Assembly: GCF_042684505.1 (NCBI RefSeq)
Contig: NZ_JBHULT010000005.1
Span: forward strand, 372,001 to 436,000
DNA from: Salinimicrobium flavum
GTDB lineage: Bacteria; Bacteroidota; Bacteroidia; Flavobacteriales; Flavobacteriaceae
Direction of reading: 5' to 3'
DNA length: 64,000 bases
Part shown: piece by piece, positions 34,253 to 41,998 of the stretch
How positions within the stretch are numbered: the first letter of the stretch is position 1
How the letters are laid out: each line of letters begins with the position of its first letter
Position numbers and translations under genes: made by a program
The notes under the pieces: model-generated
Database searches by the model: none
What the model was told of the DNA's origin: nothing
What the model saw: only the letters and a program-made list of their open reading frames with translations

Positions 34253-36616
34253 CTAAAACATTCCTCCGCCGTCCTTTTCATTATCATCCCTGTCCTTACG
34301 TTTAAGCGCTCCGTTCTTTCCGCCACCAAAACGGTAAGAGAAGCCCAGGTACACATTTTGTGAATCTCCCTGGAAAGTCCCGCGCTGGGAATATGGGATC
34401 TCACTGGTGAAGGTGAATTTTTGGGTGTTGAAGATGTCATTAAAATTAATGCTTAAGGTCGCCTTATCCTTTAGGAAGTTGTAGCGGGCACCTGCATTGA
34501 TAAAGTAAAATTCTTCGGGACTTATTTGTAACATATCTGTACTGCTGCGGTACAAGCCGAACATCTGCAGTGTAAGTTTTTTAGTGACATTCCAGCTTTG
34601 AGTAAGCCTGAAGTTCCATGCAGAGCTTTCAACCTCCTGGTATTCTTCTCCCACCATCCCTTTTTCTGTACTTTGGTAAAGTTCAAAACTTGGGTTAATG
34701 CTCCACCAGTTAAAAGGTTTATACCTTCCGCTAAGTTCGAGTCCGTAGGCTGTGTTGTCTTCCCAGTTCATATAGGTGAGCAGCATCCTGGAGGGATCTT
34801 CGGGATCAATGATCAAGATCTGGCTTATCTCCTGTTCGATGAGCCTGTAGAAAATCCCGCCCGTAAAACTGCCTTTTTCGAAGTTCTGGGTATAGTTCAA
34901 TTCTATGGAATTTGTGAACTGCGGGTCAAGTTCAGGGTTACCCACCCCTGTTATCCTTGGGGTAGAGAATTCCCGAACAGGATTTACCTGGTTCAGGCCG
35001 GGTCGGTCAACTCTTCTTCCGTAGCTCATTTGCAGGGTTTTCATTTCGTTGAACTTATAGGAAACAAAAGCACTGGGGTAAAGGGTTAAATAATCTGTCT
35101 CATAGATCTGGTTGTCGTTGAGGACCGCCTCTACGTCATAATGTTCAAACCGGGCGCCAAACTGGTATGACCATTTGTCGAAGTTCTGTCCAAAGGTGGA
35201 ATAGAACGAATAAATGTTGTTGTCGTAATCATAAAGGGCATCTTCCAGAACGGTATGAGTGGTGCGATAGTCATTAGTACTCCTCCTGAACCTTGCCTCT
35301 GCACCCAATTCAAGTTTTGACTTTTCTGAAAGGGGATTCTCATAATCCAAATTTAGGGTGGTGTTGGTGATATCATCATTGACATCATCACTATAGGAGG
35401 TGTAATCTCCTGCCCCTTCTCCTGTATAGATGAACCGGGCTTTTTCTGAGTCGTCTGTAATACTGTGATCTGCTTCCATGATAAGGTTATGGCCTTCTTT
35501 TTCAAAATCCCTCTTGTACACAAAGTTGTAAGTGCTTGTTGCATTCTCATTCTGAAGAAAGAAATCCTGATAGATATTTCCGGTGGAGGAATCAAAAAGT
35601 ATATCTGCATCGCCTGAAGGCTCCCCGTCATAGAAATTCTGGTTGGTGTAGACTGAAAAAGTATTCTTGTCATCCAGGTAAAAATCTACCCCTACCTTAA
35701 AAAGGTACGATTCACTATCGTTTACAAACCTTATGAGTTCGGTATAATTCCGGGTAAAATTCTCGATCTTCCCCATTTGTTCCCGCTTCCCGCCGTTAGT
35801 TCCCAGGTTTCCGAAGAAATTCAGTTTGCCGGTGCGGTAGTTCATATTTAGGGAGCCATTATACCTGGTGTGGTCTCCAATGGTCACGCCGGTGTTAAGG
35901 TTACCGTTGAAGCCCAGATTGGAATTCTTGTGCAGAATGATGTTGATGATACCGCTCATACCTTCAGGGTTGTATTTGGCTGAAGGATTGGTGATCAATT
36001 CAATGCTCTTGATGGAGGTACTGGGAATTTGCTTTAGCAGTTGTGCAGCGGGAATATTGGTAGGCTTCCCGTCAACCAGGATCCTTACATTGTCATTCCC
36101 CCTCATTGAAATATTACCGTCCTGGTCTACAGTGAGGCTTGGTATATTGCCCATAATCTCAGAAGCAGATGCTCCTGCGGTAGTAAGGTCCTTCCCTACA
36201 TTGATCACTTTACGATCAATTCGCTGTTCTATGGTTGAACGTTCGGCCACCACTTCAACATTTTCCAGCTGGTCTACTGCAGGTTCCAAAAAGATCTCCC
36301 CCATGTGAAAATCTTTCTTTTTATCTGAAATAATGACCTCTGTTGAATAGGATTCGTAACCCATAAACTGAATCTGGAACATGTAGGTGCCTTCAGGTAA
36401 TTTATCGAGAACAAAAGTGCCGTCTACGGCACTTACTGTACCGGTTACGATCTCACCTGCTTCATTCTTTACCGAAATGGTTGCATAGGGAATGGGTTCT
36501 TTAAACTCCTGATCCATTACGATACCTGTCACACTACCTAACTCTCCTGATGAATAGCCGATGTTACCATACAAGTTGGTTGCCACCAGGACTACTAATA
36601 AAAATAACTGTTTCAT
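34253..36616 (-). CDS. Outer-membrane beta-barrel receptor (TonB-dependent receptor-like)
   Basis: A 787-residue outer-membrane protein. The signal peptide is followed by a carboxypeptidase-regulatory-like domain (about residues 27-110, VTGIVMDQEFKEPIPYATI), a plug domain (about 125-230, SEIMGNIPSLTVDQDGNISMRGNDN and IRILVDGKPTNIPAAQLLKQIP) and a barrel of the OMP_b-brl_3 type. No partner SusD gene is adjacent and no TonB box is obvious, so its ligand is unknown. The C-terminus extends past the last aromatic strand (YLGFSYRFGGGK) with a charged tail ending GGGMF. A long, foldable leader precedes it. Confidence 0.88.
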   Translation of the reverse strand: MKQLFLLVVLVATNLYGNIGYSSGELGSVTGIVMDQEFKEPIPYATISVKNEAGEIVTGTVSAVDGTFVLDKLPEGTYMFQIQFMGYESYSTEVIISDKKKDFHMGEIFLEPAVDQLENVEVVAERSTIEQRIDRKVINVGKDLTTAGASASEIMGNIPSLTVDQDGNISMRGNDNVRILVDGKPTNIPAAQLLKQIPSTSIKSIELITNPSAKYNPEGMSGIINIILHKNSNLGFNGNLNTGVTIGDHTRYNGSLNMNYRTGKLNFFGNLGTNGGKREQMGKIENFTRNYTELIRFVNDSESYLFKVGVDFYLDDKNTFSVYTNQNFYDGEPSGDADILFDSSTGNIYQDFFLQNENATSTYNFVYKRDFEKEGHNLIMEADHSITDDSEKARFIYTGEGAGDYTSYSDDVNDDITNTTLNLDYENPLSEKSKLELGAEARFRRSTNDYRTTHTVLEDALYDYDNNIYSFYSTFGQNFDKWSYQFGARFEHYDVEAVLNDNQIYETDYLTLYPSAFVSYKFNEMKTLQMSYGRRVDRPGLNQVNPVREFSTPRITGVGNPELDPQFTNSIELNYTQNFEKGSFTGGIFYRLIEQEISQILIIDPEDPSRMLLTYMNWEDNTAYGLELSGRYKPFNWWSINPSFELYQSTEKGMVGEEYQEVESSAWNFRLTQSWNVTKKLTLQMFGLYRSSTDMLQISPEEFYFINAGARYNFLKDKATLSINFNDIFNTQKFTFTSEIPYSQRGTFQGDSQNVYLGFSYRFGGGKNGALKRKDRDDNEKDGGGMF

Positions 36617-36673
36617 TTTTTGACTGATTGATGATGAATTTGTTTGTATTTATTTATTACCCATTACTAGGTA

Positions 36674-36802
36674 AAACCTAATTCCTGCACCTGCGCTCCC
36701 AAAAATAAAGGGAAAGAGGTAAAAGAATTTTCCTGATAACGATACCCGGGATGATTAGCTCCGGGGTGTTCGTCACTTTTCGCTGCCTTACCTTTTAGGT
36801 TT
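36674..36802 (-). promoter_or_regulatory. Structured leader upstream of the outer-membrane receptor gene
   Basis: On the minus strand AAACCTAA (36802-36795) can pair with TTAGGTTT (36681-36674), closing a 129-nt domain. It contains an inner G+C hairpin (ACCCCGG 36767-36761 with CCGGGT 36749-36744, one bulge). It ends about 57 nt before the receptor start. This is riboswitch-like in outline, but no known riboswitch consensus (cobalamin, TPP, SAM, FMN) was recognised. Confidence 0.35.
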
Positions 36803-36861
36803 CGGTATATATAATAGACTGTCAAAAAAAAGTTTTGTTACACCCATTTGTGATTTTTAAG

Positions 36862-36893
36862 AAAAAAAACCCACACAAATTTTGTGTGGGTTT
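36862..36893 (-). terminator. Terminator-like hairpin on the minus strand
   Basis: AAACCCACACAAA (36867-36879) pairs with TTTGTGTGGGTTT (36881-36893). Read on the minus strand it ends in eight T. The only minus-strand gene it could serve is the symporter gene ending at 37356, whose transcript would then cross the CoA-binding gene in antisense. Confidence 0.75.
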
Positions 36894-36982
36894 AGCACCA
36901 GAGCTCTCATAACACTAACCATCAATGTAATTCGAGAGCTTTCATGCGGGAAATATTTCTTAACTTAAAGACTGTTTAAATT

Positions 36983-36990
36983 TATATTTG
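36983..36990 (+). promoter_or_regulatory. -7 box of the CoA-binding protein gene
   Basis: TATATTTG, an exact TAnnTTTG match, ends 26 bp before the ATG at 37017. Confidence 0.5.
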
Positions 36991-37016
36991 TTACACCTAC
37001 AGCAAAAAAAAACAGA

Positions 37017-37379
37017 ATGGAGAAGAAGACTTTAGTACTTGGCGCCTCAACCAACAGGAACAGATACGCTAATATCGCAATGAACCGCTTAGCCTCCCGT
37101 AATATACAAACAGTAGCCATTGGGCTACGAAAAGGGGAGGTGGCAGGAATCCAGATCGAGACCGAAAAACTGCCTTTTGAAGATATTGATACCGTAACCC
37201 TTTACCTGGGTCCACCCAGGCAGGAAGAGTATTATGACTATATCATATCCCTGCACCCCAACCGGGTGATCTTTAATCCCGGCACAGAAAACCCTGAATT
37301 TTTCCGTCTTCTTAAAGAGAATGGAATTGAAGTCGAGGTAGCTTGTACCCTTATCTTACTTTCTACTGATCAATACTAA
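37017..37379 (+). CDS. CoA-binding (YccU-type) protein
   Basis: A 120-residue single Rossmann-type CoA-binding domain (CoA_binding_2). The nucleotide loop near the N-terminus reads LVLGASTNRNRYANIAMNRL. The C-terminal VIFNPGTENPEFFRLLKENGIEVEVACTLILL is typical of the family. It acts in the cytoplasm; its physiological role is unknown even in model bacteria. The last 24 bp overlap the 3' end of the convergent symporter gene, so their transcripts overlap and an antisense interaction is possible. Confidence 0.88.
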   Translation: MEKKTLVLGASTNRNRYANIAMNRLASRNIQTVAIGLRKGEVAGIQIETEKLPFEDIDTVTLYLGPPRQEEYYDYIISLHPNRVIFNPGTENPEFFRLLKENGIEVEVACTLILLSTDQY

Positions 37380-38795
37380 TCCCAGGAAGGTCAGGAGTCC
37401 GTTAAGGATAAGTACAAAGAACCCAAATTCAAATCCAAACCAGGCAAGGCTGTTGATGCTAATGAGATAGGTAAGGATGGGGGAAGCTATGGCTATTGCC
37501 GGCACCAGCCTGTCCTTAATGTTCAATCTGGTAAATAATCCAAAACTGTATAGTCCCAGTAGTGGGCCATAGGTATATCCCGCAAAGACAAAGAGTTTCG
37601 CGATCACACTTTCATCCTTAATAATATACTTAAAGGCAATGATCACCAGGATCAGGACAACTGAGACTCCTACATGTATCTGTTTGCGCATCCTTTCCTG
37701 TTTTTCAGGGGTATATTTTTTTTCAATATCCATGATATCGATACTGAAGGAGGTGGTGAGGGAGGTAAGCGCACTGTCGGCACTACTGTATGCGGCGGCT
37801 ATTAAACCAAGTATAAAAAAGGTAGCTATCCCTAATCCCAGTCCGCTCTGAGTGGCGAGCACAGGGAAGAGTTCATCTTTGGAAGCATCTATCCCGTTGG
37901 TTCGGGCATATTCAGTTAAAAGAACACCTAAAGCCATAAAGAGGAGGTTTACGAAAACCAGTACAATGGTGAACCAGAACATGTTCTTTTGAGCATCCCC
38001 CAAATTGCGGCAGGTAAGGTTTTTTTGCATCATATCCTGATCCAGCCCCGTCATAACAATAGTAATAAACGCTCCTGAAATAAATTGTTTCCAGAAATAA
38101 TCGGCGCTTTTAATATCGTCAAAAAAGAATATTTTGGAGAGTTCACTGTTTGAAATATGGCTTACCAGGTCTCCTCCCTGGATCCCCAGGTCTTCAGAAA
38201 CATAATAAATACTTACCCCTACAGCAATAAGCATACATAGGGTTTGCAGGGTATCTGTATAAACAATGGTCTTGATCCCCGACCTGAAGGTGTATAACCA
38301 AATGAGCAGAATGGTCATGACCACTGTGACCCAAAAAGGTATTCCCAGGGAATCGAAAAGTATGATCTGTAAAACATTAGCCACCAGGAACAACCTGAAA
38401 CTGGCTCCTACAACCCTCGAAAGAAGAAAGAAGGAGGCACCTGTTTTATAGGAATAATACCCAAACCTTCCTTCCAGATAGGTGTAGATCGATGTGAGGT
38501 TCATCCTGTAATAGAGGGGAAGCAACACCAGGCCTATTACCAGGTAGCCTACCACATATCCCAGGACCACCTGCATGTAACTGAACTGGCTCGCCTCCAC
38601 CCATCCCGGGACAGAGATAAAGGTCACCCCACTCAGAGATGCTCCAATCATCCCAAAAGCAACAATATACCATGGCGACTGCCTGTTAGCCTTAAAGAAG
38701 GTGGCGTTATCTGATTTTCTTCCGGTTATCCAGGAGATGAAAATAAGGGTGAGGAAGTAGGCTGCAATTAAAAGGAGGATGTATTGGGGCTGCAT
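37356..38795 (-). CDS. Sodium:solute symporter family protein
   Basis: Inner-membrane secondary transporter of 479 residues with about 13 membrane spans (SSS family, LeuT-like fold). The early helix contains MIGASLSGVTFISVPGWV, the sodium-site region of Bacteroidota SSS proteins. A later conserved segment reads LIAAAYSSADSALTSLTTSFSIDI. The substrate cannot be deduced; relatives take sugars, sialic acid, proline or pantothenate. It overlaps the CoA-binding gene tail by 24 bp and has no operon partner. Confidence 0.9.
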   Translation of the reverse strand: MQPQYILLLIAAYFLTLIFISWITGRKSDNATFFKANRQSPWYIVAFGMIGASLSGVTFISVPGWVEASQFSYMQVVLGYVVGYLVIGLVLLPLYYRMNLTSIYTYLEGRFGYYSYKTGASFFLLSRVVGASFRLFLVANVLQIILFDSLGIPFWVTVVMTILLIWLYTFRSGIKTIVYTDTLQTLCMLIAVGVSIYYVSEDLGIQGGDLVSHISNSELSKIFFFDDIKSADYFWKQFISGAFITIVMTGLDQDMMQKNLTCRNLGDAQKNMFWFTIVLVFVNLLFMALGVLLTEYARTNGIDASKDELFPVLATQSGLGLGIATFFILGLIAAAYSSADSALTSLTTSFSIDIMDIEKKYTPEKQERMRKQIHVGVSVVLILVIIAFKYIIKDESVIAKLFVFAGYTYGPLLGLYSFGLFTRLNIKDRLVPAIAIASPILTYLISINSLAWFGFEFGFFVLILNGLLTFLGLVLISRK

Positions 38796-38889
38796 TAAGT
38801 TCAGAATTTCGGGGCAAAATACAAATAAACCCTAAACGTGCAGCAAAGAGATCGGCGGTTATTTTTATGAAGTCTCATGGAAAAATCCG

Positions 38890-38897
38890 TATTTTTG
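38890..38897 (+). promoter_or_regulatory. -7 box almost touching recR
   Basis: TATTTTTG, an exact TAnnTTTG match, ends only 4 bp before the recR ATG. If used, the transcript would start at or very near the start codon (leaderless or nearly so). Confidence 0.35.
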
Positions 38898-38901
38898 GGG
38901 C

Positions 38902-39519
38902 ATGGAATTTTCGTCAAAATTACTGGAGGAAGCAGTAAATGAAATGTCCCAGCTTCCGGGTATTGGGCGCCGCACAGCTCTACGTCTTGTGCTACATTTG
39001 CTTAAACAACCCGAGTCGCAAACCGTGGCCCTTAGCAAAGCATTACTCGACCTCAAGACCGAAGTGAAATTCTGCAAGAACTGTCACAACATCAGCGATA
39101 CAGAGCTGTGTGAGATCTGTGCCAATGCATCAAGAAATTCAGAGATCGTGTGCGTGGTGGAAGACATCAGGGATGTGATGGCCATTGAGAATACCAGTCA
39201 GTACAGGGGGTTGTATCATGTCCTGGGTGGAAAGATCAATCCTATGGAAGGTATTGGCCCTTCCCAGCTTACCATAAAGTCGCTGGTGGAGAAAGCTAAA
39301 AGCGGTAAGATCGATGAGATCATTTTTGCCTTAAGCAGTACCCTGGAAGGGGATACTACGAATTTCTATATTTTCAAGCAACTGGAGGGGCTCGATATTA
39401 AGACCAGTACCATCGCCAGGGGTATCTCTGTGGGAGATGAACTGGAATTTGCAGATGAGGTCACCCTGGGCAGAAGTATAACCAACCGGATCCCTTTTGA
39501 AAGCTCCCTGAGGAATTAA
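38902..39519 (+). CDS. recR: Recombination protein RecR
   Basis: DNA-repair factor acting with RecO/RecF to load RecA on gaps. 205 residues with the N-terminal helix-hairpin-helix (MSQLPGIGRRTALRLVLHLL), the zinc motif CKNCHNISDTELCEIC (about residues 58-73), the Toprim domain (VVEDIRDVMAIENT...) and the C-terminal Walker-B-like region. No dnaX or YbaB gene is adjacent, unlike in many Proteobacteria. Confidence 0.97.
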   Translation: MEFSSKLLEEAVNEMSQLPGIGRRTALRLVLHLLKQPESQTVALSKALLDLKTEVKFCKNCHNISDTELCEICANASRNSEIVCVVEDIRDVMAIENTSQYRGLYHVLGGKINPMEGIGPSQLTIKSLVEKAKSGKIDEIIFALSSTLEGDTTNFYIFKQLEGLDIKTSTIARGISVGDELEFADEVTLGRSITNRIPFESSLRN

Positions 39520-39763
39520 ATAAGAAAGTTGTAATGATCTTTCGGCTAAAACGTTTTCGTCTGAAAGCATCCGTAAAGTAAAAAACAGTTGCAATACCTT
39601 CGGAATAAACCTGCGAAATCGTAATTTTACGCGCAAAAGCAGCTCAGTACAAGAGCATAAGCAGCTTCCGGATTTTTTATGGGCTGAATATTTATTATTA
39701 AAATACCTTATTTTTTAGTAAATTCGCAGTCAGTTTAACGTATAACATCTTCGAGATAAGAAT

Positions 39764-41074
39764 ATGGCAAAATTTGAACTTAAATTACCCAAGATGGGTG
39801 AAAGTGTTGCCGAGGCAACGATAACAAATTGGTTAAAAGAAGTAGGAGATACCATTGAAGCTGATGAGGCAGTTCTGGAGATTGCCACAGATAAGGTGGA
39901 TAGTGAAGTTCCCAGTGAAGTAGATGGCGTTCTGGTGGAGAAGCTGTTCAATGCAGATGATGTTGTACAGGTTGGGCAAACCATTGCTATTATTGAAACC
40001 GAAGGAGAAGGCGCAGCAGATGTTACCCCGGTGGCAGATCAGGAAGTACCTTCCCCTGAAATTGAAGAGGCCGTTGCGGAAGCCGAACAAAGAGTGGAGC
40101 AGGCCCAGGGTATCAGCACTTCAGATTTTGCAGATTCTAACAGGTTCTACTCGCCCCTGGTTAAAAACATTGCCAAAGAAGAAGGGGTATCCTTTGAAGA
40201 ACTTGAAAATATTCAAGGTTCCGGAAAGGATGGAAGAGTGACTAAAAATGATATTTTAAGCTACCTTGAAAATCGTACAGCTCAACCGGCTGCAGCGCAA
40301 CAAAAGACCGCACCAAAACAAGCGGCTCCACAACCGGTTGCTAAAACTCCGGTAAGTGTGAATGGGGAAGATGAGATCATTGAAATGTCCAGAATGGGTA
40401 AAATGATTGCTCACCACATGGTAGAAAGTACCCAAACTTCTGCTCACGTTCAGTCTTTTATAGAAGTGGATGTCACCAACATCTGGAACTGGCGAAAAAA
40501 GAACAAGGATGCTTTCGAAAAGAGAGAAGGTGAAAAATTAACTTTCACTCCAATCTTCATGGAAGCTGTGGCCAAGGCTATCAAGGATTTTCCTATGATC
40601 AACATATCTGTTGACGGCGACAAGATCATTAAAAGAAAGAACATTAACCTGGGGATGGCAGCAGCCTTGCCAGACGGTAATCTTATAGTACCTGTGATCA
40701 AGAATGCAGACCAGTTGAACCTGGTGGGCATGGCGAAGACCGTAAATGATCTTGCCAACCGTGCCAGGATGAACAAACTGAAACCAGACGATATCCAGGG
40801 AGGTACCTATACGGTGACCAATGTGGGTACCTTCGGAAGTGTTATGGGAACCCCTATTATCAATCAGCCTCAGGTAGCGATCCTTGCCCTGGGTGCGATA
40901 AGAAAAGTACCTGCGGTAATTGAAACGCCTGAAGGTGATTTCATAGGAATAAGATATAAGATGTTCCTTTCCCACAGCTATGACCATCGTGTGGTGAATG
41001 GGGCCCTTGGGGGTCAATTCGTACAGCGTGTGGCACAGTACCTCGAGAAATTTGACAAGAACAGGGATCTTTAG
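39764..41074 (+). CDS. 2-oxo acid dehydrogenase E2 (dihydrolipoyl acyltransferase)
   Basis: Core acyltransferase of a 2-oxoacid dehydrogenase complex, 436 residues. One lipoyl domain has lipoyl-Lys K44 (EIATDKVDSEVP). A Pro/Ala linker, a peripheral-subunit-binding domain (about 125-170, FYSPLVKNIAKEEGVSFEEL) and the catalytic domain follow. The active-site motif reads DHRVVNG (H408, N412), with Asn where the classical HxxxDG has Asp. A branched-chain type substrate is likeliest. No E1 or E3 gene is adjacent. A TAAATTCGCAG box lies at 39719. Confidence 0.93.
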   Translation: MAKFELKLPKMGESVAEATITNWLKEVGDTIEADEAVLEIATDKVDSEVPSEVDGVLVEKLFNADDVVQVGQTIAIIETEGEGAADVTPVADQEVPSPEIEEAVAEAEQRVEQAQGISTSDFADSNRFYSPLVKNIAKEEGVSFEELENIQGSGKDGRVTKNDILSYLENRTAQPAAAQQKTAPKQAAPQPVAKTPVSVNGEDEIIEMSRMGKMIAHHMVESTQTSAHVQSFIEVDVTNIWNWRKKNKDAFEKREGEKLTFTPIFMEAVAKAIKDFPMINISVDGDKIIKRKNINLGMAAALPDGNLIVPVIKNADQLNLVGMAKTVNDLANRARMNKLKPDDIQGGTYTVTNVGTFGSVMGTPIINQPQVAILALGAIRKVPAVIETPEGDFIGIRYKMFLSHSYDHRVVNGALGGQFVQRVAQYLEKFDKNRDL

Positions 41075-41094
41075 AATTAAGGTCCCGTTAGCAT

Positions 41095-41139
41095 AAAAGC
41101 CATGAACTTATGAAAAAGAGAAGTTCATGGCTTTTCTCT
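41095..41139 (+). terminator. Terminator after the E2 gene
   Basis: A perfect 15-bp stem (AAAAGCCATGAACTT at 41095-41109 with its complement at 41121-41135) with an 11-nt loop, then CTCTTTAT. Confidence 0.85.
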
Positions 41140-41218
41140 TTATATTATAAAGGTCCTGTCAATCCTATTTTCGGGACCTCCAAAAAACAGTATCTTTATC
41201 AAAATTTGAATTAAGATT

Positions 41219-41998
41219 ATGGAGTTAAAACTCACCAGGCCTATTTGTTTTTTCGACCTTGAAGCAACCGGTACCAATGTAGCAAAGGATCGTATAGTTG
41301 AAATTTCGATCCTGAAGATATTCCCTAACGGCAATAAGGAAAGCAAGACCTGGCTGGTTAATCCGGGAGTGCCTATTCCTAAAGAAGTAATAAGCATCCA
41401 TGGGATAGATGATGAAAAGGTGGCCAATGAACCCACTTTTAAAGAGCTGGCCGGGGTGGTGAACGAAATGATAAAGGGATGTGATCTTGCGGGCTATAAT
41501 TCAAACAGATATGACATTCCGCTTTTGGCTGAGGAGATGCTGAGAGCCGGTGTTGATTTCGAGGTAAAGAACATGATGGCAGTAGATGTGCAGACCATTT
41601 TTCACAAGATGGAACAACGCACCCTGGCGGCCGCATATAAGTTTTACTGCGGTAAAGATCTGGATGGTGCACACAGTGCTGCGGTAGATGCAGAGGCTAC
41701 CTATGAGGTGCTTAAGTCACAGCTGGACATGTATGGCGATGATCTCAAAAATGATGTAAAATGGCTTTCAGACTTCAGTGCCCGAAAGAACTGTGCTGAT
41801 ATAGCAGGTTATATTGCCTTTGATAAAAAAGGCAGGGAGATCTTTACTTTCGGAAAGCACAAAGGAAAATATGTAGAGGAGATCCTGGAACAGGAACCCG
41901 GCTATTTCGGATGGTTCCAAAATGCCGATTTCCCCCTTTATACCAAAAAGATAATTACTGCCATTAAGTTGCGAAAACTGAATACCAAACTTAAATAA
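41219..41998 (+). CDS. DnaQ-like 3'-5' exonuclease
   Basis: A 259-residue DEDD-family exonuclease. ExoI reads ICFFDLEATGTN (D and E metal ligands), ExoII GYNSNRYDIPLL, and ExoIII HSAAVDAEATYEV (H and D of the DEDDh type). The C-terminal 70 residues include an FGKHKGKYVEEIL motif, a short domain seen in other Bacteroidota exonucleases. It may proofread or trim nucleic acids. It ends one base before the convergent Omp28 gene stop, so there is no room for a terminator between them. Confidence 0.92.
   Translation: MELKLTRPICFFDLEATGTNVAKDRIVEISILKIFPNGNKESKTWLVNPGVPIPKEVISIHGIDDEKVANEPTFKELAGVVNEMIKGCDLAGYNSNRYDIPLLAEEMLRAGVDFEVKNMMAVDVQTIFHKMEQRTLAAAYKFYCGKDLDGAHSAAVDAEATYEVLKSQLDMYGDDLKNDVKWLSDFSARKNCADIAGYIAFDKKGREIFTFGKHKGKYVEEILEQEPGYFGWFQNADFPLYTKKIITAIKLRKLNTKLK

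Larger units (their letters stand above)
36617..37016. other. 400-bp intergenic region with leader RNA candidate and terminator
   Basis: Contains the receptor leader described separately (36674-36802), a minus-strand terminator (36862-36893), a 7-bp inverted repeat AGCTCTC/GAGAGCT (36902-36908/36934-36940) and the -7 box of the CoA-binding protein gene. No coding sequence was found. Confidence 0.7.

Noticed and set aside
36674..36802. Cobalamin riboswitch before the outer-membrane receptor
   Set aside because: No B12-box-like consensus was found on the minus strand, so only an unassigned structured leader is reported.
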